From UBA6902 sp964393845 (GTDB taxonomy: Bacteria; Nitrospirota; Thermodesulfovibrionia; UBA6902), in the NCBI GenBank assembly GCA_964393845.1, contig CAYMUX010000125.1, positions 1 to 8,940 of the forward strand: DNA of 8,940 bases. The letters are read 5' to 3'. How positions within the stretch are numbered: position 1 is the first letter of the stretch; each line of letters begins with the position of its first letter. Of this stretch, positions 4,959 to 8,940 are shown piece by piece. The position numbers and the translations under genes are program-made. Below the pieces are notes generated by a model. It was not told where the DNA came from. It saw only the letters and a list, made by a program, of their open reading frames with translations, and made no database searches.

Positions 4959-5645
4959 ATGAAAGTCGGAACGAGGATACTCTATCCGGAAGAAGTGGAT
5001 TACTGGAATGCGGAGATTCTTCAAATTTCCGTATACCGGGGCATGAACGGCAGCCTCGACTTTATGAGGAAGTGTACCGATGCCTGCAAAGAAGCCGGGA
5101 TCCGATATGTCGTTCATCCTGTAAAATATTCACTCCTGCTGGAAGAGACGTTTAACGACCTCATAGAAATGGCAGAGTTAACAGATCTTGCGCTTATACT
5201 TCACGATGAAAGGACCCCTGACGGTAACCGGCTTGAGGGTAAGTACATAACGCAGTTCAGAAATGCCCTGGAACATCTTAAATCCATAGCACATATCTCT
5301 ATCGAAAACGCTTCTGACACAGGTGACGTTAAATGGTTTTGGAATACATTTGCCGACTCCGTAACCCTTGATATTGGACATATAGAATCTTTCGGGCTCA
5401 ACTCAATGGATTTTATTAAATCACTCGGTAAAGAAGACATCATGAAGATTCAATTCGTGCATATGCACAGAAACAACGGCCTCCACGGCGGCATTACAGA
5501 CCATTGGCCCTTAACTCCTGATTGCAGGGAGCTCAGGGCGCTGAGAGAACTCCTGAAAATAAAACCTGATGTCAGTGTAATTCTTGAACTTAACGAAGTT
5601 GAGGAAATAGAGGATAGTCTGGATCTCCTCAGAACATTACTCTGA
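4959..5645 (+). CDS. TIM-barrel protein of the sugar phosphate isomerase / AP endonuclease 2 superfamily
   Basis: The 228-aa sequence shows the pattern of a metal-dependent xylose-isomerase-like barrel (PF01261 type). Candidate ligand or catalytic residues sit at strand ends: His53 (YVVHP), His82 (ILHDE), Glu116 (ISIENA), Asp138 and His141 (TLDIGHIESFG), His168 and His170 (FVHMH), Asp181-His182 (GGITDHWPL) and Glu210 (VILELNE). At 228 aa it is shorter than most members (about 250-290). The superfamily includes sugar isomerases and epimerases, endonuclease IV and cobamide-remodelling CbiR, which also has an LDIGH and a late DH motif. There is no cobamide or sugar gene nearby to choose among these, so the substrate is unknown. 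Only a poor Shine-Dalgarno precedes ATG 4959. It is last in the CBS-yceH run and converges on pilT, with 12 nt between the two stop codons. Confidence 0.78.
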   Translation: MKVGTRILYPEEVDYWNAEILQISVYRGMNGSLDFMRKCTDACKEAGIRYVVHPVKYSLLLEETFNDLIEMAELTDLALILHDERTPDGNRLEGKYITQFRNALEHLKSIAHISIENASDTGDVKWFWNTFADSVTLDIGHIESFGLNSMDFIKSLGKEDIMKIQFVHMHRNNGLHGGITDHWPLTPDCRELRALRELLKIKPDVSVILELNEVEEIEDSLDLLRTLL

Positions 5646-5657
5646 CCGCCGGGCTTA

Positions 5658-6719
5658 TCAGGTCTTTTTAATAAATCTCTCAAAGGCGTTCTTGTCGTTG
5701 GCCTTTAAGTATGCTTCTTCCGGAGATATCTGCTTTTTCATTAAAAAATCCATGATCGCCTGGTCCAGCAGCTGCATGCCATCACCCTTCCCTGTCTGTA
5801 TCATGGATGGAATCTGGAAGGTCTTGGCCTCTCTGATTAAATTGGCAATAGAGGTCTTGCAAAAGAGAATCTCAAGGGCAGCCAGACGTCCCGGCTTGTC
5901 AATTCTTTTTAATAACTGCTGGCAAAGCACCCCTTTGAGCGACTCTGAAAGCATTGTACGGATCTGGGCCTGCTGGCCTGCCGGAAAGGCGTCAATTATA
6001 CGGTCAACGGTTTTGGCCGCTGAACTTGTGTGGAGGGTGCCAAAGACCAGATGCCCTGTTTCTGCTGCCGTTATTGCGAGTTCTATTGTCTCAAGGTCAC
6101 GCATTTCACCTACGAGAATTACATCCGGGTCCTCTCTAAGCGCCGCCCTCAAAGCGGCGGCAAAGGATTCCGTATGGTTGCCGATTTCCCTGTGATTAAC
6201 AAGACAGCCTTTGTTTTGGTGGACAAACTCAACAGGGTCTTCAATCGTTAAAATATGCTCTTTTCTGTTTCTGTTTACATAGTCGATAATTGCGGCAAGT
6301 GTAGTGGATTTCCCGCTTCCCGTAGGCCCGGTCACCAGAACAAGTCCTCTGCTTAACTGGGTCAACTTTAAAATCTGCGGAGGTAATCCAAGTTCCTCAA
6401 CGGTCAGTATTTCAGTCGGGATGACCCTGAAGACAGCCCCCGTGCCTCTTTTCTGTTCAAAGTAATTCGCCCTGAATCTGGAAACACCCGGGATTTCATA
6501 TGCAAAATCCAGGTCTCTTTTAGCCATGAATTTGTTTTTCTGTTCTTCTGTTGTAATTTCAAAAAGCAGGTCATGCAATGCCTCATTAGTCAATTCCGGA
6601 TAATCCATCTCTTCAAGGTCGCCGTGCTTTCTGATTCTTGCCTTTGAACCCGCGCTCAAATGCAGGTCGCTCGCGTTGTTTTCAATCATGTATTTAAAGA
6701 AAGCATCAATCTTTGCCAT
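5658..6719 (-). CDS. pilT: PilT-type type IV pilus retraction ATPase
   Basis: The 353-aa length is typical of PilT (about 345-370). The N-terminal domain contains ASDLHLSAG. The ATPase core contains Walker A GPTGSGKST (131-139), Asp box HILTIEDPVE (155-164), Walker B ILVGEMRD (201-208, catalytic Glu205) and His box TGHLVFGTLHT (221-231). The C-terminal region ANLIREAKTFQIPSMIQTG corresponds to the AIRNLIRE retraction signature of PilT. The hexameric enzyme sits at the inner-membrane base of the pilus and powers pilin disassembly, hence twitching motility or DNA uptake. ATG 6719 follows the TGA of the MshEN gene (6723-6721) after a single C, so translational coupling is likely. No pilB, pilC or pilin gene is in view. 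A PilU or other paralogue cannot be excluded. Confidence 0.93.
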   Translation of the reverse strand: MAKIDAFFKYMIENNASDLHLSAGSKARIRKHGDLEEMDYPELTNEALHDLLFEITTEEQKNKFMAKRDLDFAYEIPGVSRFRANYFEQKRGTGAVFRVIPTEILTVEELGLPPQILKLTQLSRGLVLVTGPTGSGKSTTLAAIIDYVNRNRKEHILTIEDPVEFVHQNKGCLVNHREIGNHTESFAAALRAALREDPDVILVGEMRDLETIELAITAAETGHLVFGTLHTSSAAKTVDRIIDAFPAGQQAQIRTMLSESLKGVLCQQLLKRIDKPGRLAALEILFCKTSIANLIREAKTFQIPSMIQTGKGDGMQLLDQAIMDFLMKKQISPEEAYLKANDKNAFERFIKKT

Positions 6720-6720
6720 G

Positions 6721-7785
6721 TCAAATCTCTTTCAGTTTTTCCTTCAGATCAGTTGATGAATACATACCTTCGATTTTATGAAATTCATATCCTAAATCAT
6801 TACAAGCCATACAGCCTGCTCCTTTGCAGGACAGACATTTTTTAGGTATGTAAGTATTTATATAACAGTCTTGAAATTCTGCAGGCGCCGCATCAATTAG
6901 ATATATAATCTTTTCATGTGCGGAATGTTTATTTCTTGTCGCGAGATATGGGTACCCGTGAACAGGCTTATCCAGAGGGAATACGTGTGGAAGCCCGAAT
7001 ACATGGGCATCAGAAAACATGGTATCTTCAGGGAGGAGCAAACCATATCTTCCTATAATAGCAGGCAGTTTTATAATATCAATCTTGTTTGCCAGGGGAT
7101 AAACTGCTGCAAACTTCCTGTTATCACTAAAAGACTGCTCGTACAAAAAATGGACATTAAGATCATCAAAGGCCCTGAATATATCTTCATCAGTGTAATG
7201 ACCTTTAATCTCCAGCAATTGTTTTAATATCCCTGAGCCAAAGACATTGATCTCGCAGGAATATTCAGTCAACAGGAAATCTATCCGGTAGAACGAGGTC
7301 TCTTTAATTTTTTCTATAGTGATTTTAATGGAATCAATTAATGCCGGAAGCCCGACTTTATTGAAGGTTTGTTTTAATAAATCCTCGATCTTTCTCCCGC
7401 TGCCTGTAGACAGACTTACTTTCTTGCCGAAAGATTCCTCAATGAAAGATATGGCGGATTTGTTAAACGGGTCCTCAATCACAATTGATATATGATCATC
7501 CAGCTCATAAAGCGGAAGTATCCTGTTTTCAATCAAAAACTCTTTTTGATATTTCCCCAGCAATTCAACATTTACACTAATGTCATCAACGATCACATAC
7601 GGGATGTCCAATTGCTTGCTCAAGACCCAGTCTATGTCCTCCATACTCACTTTACCAAGTTTAACCAGGGCCTCCCCCAGTCTCAGGCCGCTCTCTGCCT
7701 GGACTTTGAGCCCTTCTTTCAGGTCATCATTATTTATCAATCCATACTCCATAAGCAGTGTCCCTATATCTTGCCATTCAGACAT
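6721..7785 (-). CDS. PilB/GspE-like protein with MshEN domain but no ATPase motifs
   Basis: The N-terminus has two MshEN-type c-di-GMP motifs in tandem: IGTLLMEYGLINNDDLKEG plus LKVQ (about 7-29) and RLGEALVKLGKVSMEDIDWV plus LSKQ (35-58), then LDIPYVIVDD as in GspE/PilB N-domains. Near the C-terminus C317-x2-C320-x4-C325-x2-C328 followed by GY (GCMACNDLGY) matches the cysteine metal-binding motif of PilB/GspE. Between these there is no Walker A, Asp box, Walker B or His box. At 354 aa it is about 200 residues shorter than PilB. It therefore looks like an extension-ATPase relative that lost its motor core, perhaps now a c-di-GMP-sensing adaptor of PilT; that role is inference. ATG 7785 has GGGAGAG just upstream. 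It is the first gene of a two-gene operon with pilT. Confidence 0.75.
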   Translation of the reverse strand: MSEWQDIGTLLMEYGLINNDDLKEGLKVQAESGLRLGEALVKLGKVSMEDIDWVLSKQLDIPYVIVDDISVNVELLGKYQKEFLIENRILPLYELDDHISIVIEDPFNKSAISFIEESFGKKVSLSTGSGRKIEDLLKQTFNKVGLPALIDSIKITIEKIKETSFYRIDFLLTEYSCEINVFGSGILKQLLEIKGHYTDEDIFRAFDDLNVHFLYEQSFSDNRKFAAVYPLANKIDIIKLPAIIGRYGLLLPEDTMFSDAHVFGLPHVFPLDKPVHGYPYLATRNKHSAHEKIIYLIDAAPAEFQDCYINTYIPKKCLSCKGAGCMACNDLGYEFHKIEGMYSSTDLKEKLKEI

Positions 7786-7855
7786 GGTTCTCTCCCTAAT
7801 TTATGAACAAAGGATAGTACGTTCCTGTGTGACCGTATATATTTATCGGACTATC

Positions 7856-8009
7856 TTAGAAAAACTTGATGCTTAAGAGAAGGCTTAATAATCTTTTCCG
7901 GCGTAGTGTTACTATCTCTCCTTCAAAGAATATATCTTCAACCCCTGTGTTTGTGCCCTTCCGGGATTTCCGCGATTAATTCTTTTATGTCTTCATTTTT
8001 TATGTGCAT
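7856..8009 (-). pseudogene. Possible frameshifted small gene
   Basis: ATG 8009-8007, with GGGAGA a few bases upstream, opens MHIKNEDIKELIAEIPEGHK, then HRG, and stops at TGA 7940-7938. Moving one frame over at about 7948 gives a continuous reading TGVEDIFFEGEIVTLRRKRL and on to TAA 7858-7856. The first half is charged, helix-like and protein-like; the second half is weaker evidence. It may be a small gene broken by one frameshift, or a genuine 23-residue ORF, or chance. I do not recognise the family. It lies between the TPR gene and the MshEN-pilT operon, just downstream of the REP-like element. Confidence 0.25.
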
Positions 8010-8026
8010 GTTGTCTCCCAAAATAT

Positions 8027-8100
8027 GTATGGGCGACCCGGCGGGTCGCCCTCCTTTTCACGAAATAGATATAAAGGGCGAGGCAGCGCCTCGCCCCTAC
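8027..8100. repeat. REP-like element: two hairpins inside imperfect terminal inverted repeats
   Basis: The element contains two perfect 9-bp stems with 3-nt loops: GGGCGACCC (8031-8039) with 8043-8051, and GGGCGAGGC (8076-8084) with 8088-8096. Its outer ends, GTATGGGCGA (8027-8036) and TCGCCCCTAC (8091-8100), are inverted repeats matching at 9 of 10 positions. The GCCCCTAC terminus is shared with the palindrome at 3541-3568. This is the layout of paired repetitive extragenic palindromes (BIME-like). It starts 5 nt after the stop codon of the minus-strand TPR gene, where such hairpins can stabilise or end the mRNA. Confidence 0.75.
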
Positions 8101-8104
8101 AGCT

Positions 8105-8940
8105 TCAATCGAATGAATTGAGAAGTTCTCGAGCCTTATAATATTGAGGATTCAATTTAAGCGCTGTTTCAAGTTCTCTACGAGACTTTTCCATGTCTCC
8201 TTTTTCAAAATAGATTTGACCAAGGTAATAATGCGGTATCTCCCAGCCAGGTTGAAGTTTCAGTGCAGAAAGATAGCTTTCTATTGCCTTGTCAATCAAT
8301 AACTGAGACCTATAGATGCTTCCGAGATTGAGATATGTCTCTGCATCGGGTCTCAATTTTATAGCAGACTGGAAGTGTTCGATAGCTTCATTCAACTTTC
8401 CCTTTTTCCAATAAGACAGTCCAAGATTATAATGTATCTCAGGAATATAGGGATTAAGCTTTGTTGCAATTTCATGATGCTCAATTGCTTTATCAATATT
8501 TCCTTTAAAGGCATAAATAGTTCCGAGATTGTTATGCGCTTCAAAGAAATCAGGCTCTAAGTTAGTAACAGCATTGAAGTGATCTACGGCCCTGTCCAAT
8601 AATCCCTTATTTACGTAGATCTTTCCGAGTCTATTATGCCCTTCCCATAAATCCGGTTTGAGCTTTATGGCGTTATAATAATATTCTATTGCCATATCGT
8701 CATTGCCTTTTGCTTCATATGCAATACCCAAATTATAGTGAATCTTATATTTATAAGGGGCAAGTTTCAGTGCGATCCTGTATTGTTCTATCGCTTCATC
8801 TATTGATCCTTTAGAATAAATACCATAACCGAGATTGTTGCGTGATTCAGCATTGTTGGGAGCGAGTTCAACGGCTCTTCTATATTGCCTCATCCGCTGA
8901 ATCCATGGATAGTTTTTGGTTCCGGCAAATCGCCTAACGT
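8105..8940 (-). CDS. Tetratricopeptide repeat protein, C-terminal part, cut by window edge
   Basis: Seven consecutive 34-residue TPR units are seen (consensus N-L-G-x-x-Y...G...A-I-x-x-Y...A-[LI]-x-L-x-P), for example NNLGYGIYSKGSIDEAIEQY and YNLGLSYWKKGKLNEAIEHF. The protein ends LLNSFD, then TGA at 8107-8105. The first ATG in view (8893-8891) would begin in the second helix of a TPR (MRQYRRAVELAPNN). The frame stays open upstream to the window edge (RRFAGTKNYPWIQR), and no Shine-Dalgarno precedes that ATG. I therefore treat the gene as continuing beyond the window. TPR arrays are protein-interaction scaffolds; the partner and any N-terminal catalytic or membrane domain cannot be seen. It is separated from the MshEN-pilT operon by about 320 nt. 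Confidence 0.88.
   Translation of the reverse strand, partial: VRRFAGTKNYPWIQRMRQYRRAVELAPNNAESRNNLGYGIYSKGSIDEAIEQYRIALKLAPYKYKIHYNLGIAYEAKGNDDMAIEYYYNAIKLKPDLWEGHNRLGKIYVNKGLLDRAVDHFNAVTNLEPDFFEAHNNLGTIYAFKGNIDKAIEHHEIATKLNPYIPEIHYNLGLSYWKKGKLNEAIEHFQSAIKLRPDAETYLNLGSIYRSQLLIDKAIESYLSALKLQPGWEIPHYYLGQIYFEKGDMEKSRRELETALKLNPQYYKARELLNSFD

Larger units (their letters stand above)
7786..8104. other. Intergenic region upstream of the MshEN-pilT operon
   Basis: This 319-base gap contains the REP-like element (8027-8100), the possible decayed small ORF (7856-8009) and, nearest the operon, a 6-bp inverted repeat GATAGT (7812-7817) / ACTATC (7850-7855) that could be an operator. I could not find a convincing -35/-10 pair for the minus-strand operon, although transcription probably starts here or continues from the TPR gene. 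Confidence 0.5.

Noticed and set aside
4647..5117. 156-codon minus-strand frame overlapping yceH and the TIM-barrel gene
   Set aside because: It spans two clear forward genes and their gap, and its translation shows no family features.
5640..5680. Possible terminator between the TIM-barrel gene and pilT
   Set aside because: A TTTTT run is present, but the only stems are two mutually exclusive 4-bp pairings (CTGA/TCAG or GACC/GGTC), too weak to call.
5692..6195. 167-codon forward-strand frame opposite pilT
   Set aside because: The minus strand carries all PilT motifs across this interval; the forward translation has no domain-like pattern and is an antisense shadow.

Overview
The window looks like a chromosomal stretch of a Gram-negative-type bacterium with type IV pili and cyclic-di-GMP signalling. 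Gene content (DctB-like sensor kinase, PilZ protein, PilT, an Ig-like-domain lipoprotein, a long TPR protein, scattered REP-like palindromes) and moderately AT-rich DNA would suit a Nitrospirota or Desulfobacterota lineage. That placement is an inference; there is no rRNA or other phylogenetic marker here.

Layout. 1-293 (minus): start of a lipoprotein with a bacterial Ig-like domain, cut by the window edge. 294-829: no conventional gene, but dense in signals: a strong sigma70-type promoter facing the lipoprotein, a leader with a 22-codon ORF carrying a GACA tetranucleotide repeat, an intrinsic terminator, a MITE-like inverted-repeat element, and a GC-rich hairpin just ahead of the next gene. 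830-2545 (plus): membrane histidine kinase with a DctB-like periplasmic sensor domain whose phospho-acceptor histidine position is aspartate. 2607-2921 (plus): single-domain PilZ protein. 2941-3387 (minus): a C-terminal remnant of a MATE transporter, then a glutaredoxin-like protein. 3388-3737: REP-like perfect palindrome, then a promoter. 3738-5645 (plus): probable three-gene run of a CBS-pair protein, a YceH (UPF0502) winged-helix protein and a TIM-barrel sugar isomerase/AP-endonuclease-2-type protein. 5658-7785 (minus): pilT preceded, with 1 nt between them, by a PilB/GspE-like protein that keeps the MshEN domain and the cysteine motif but has no Walker A. 7786-8104: a decayed small ORF and a second REP-like element made of two hairpins. 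8105-8940 (minus): TPR protein running off the window.

How they fit. PilT and the ATPase-less MshEN protein form a two-gene pilus-related operon in which the second protein may bind c-di-GMP; the PilZ protein is a second candidate c-di-GMP receptor. The most unusual items are (a) the lipoprotein leader, where the copy number of a tetranucleotide repeat modulo 3 would decide whether ribosomes on the leader ORF stop before the terminator or read through it, (b) the kinase without its phospho-acceptor histidine, and (c) the degenerate PilB-like partner of PilT. All three are hypotheses read from sequence alone.
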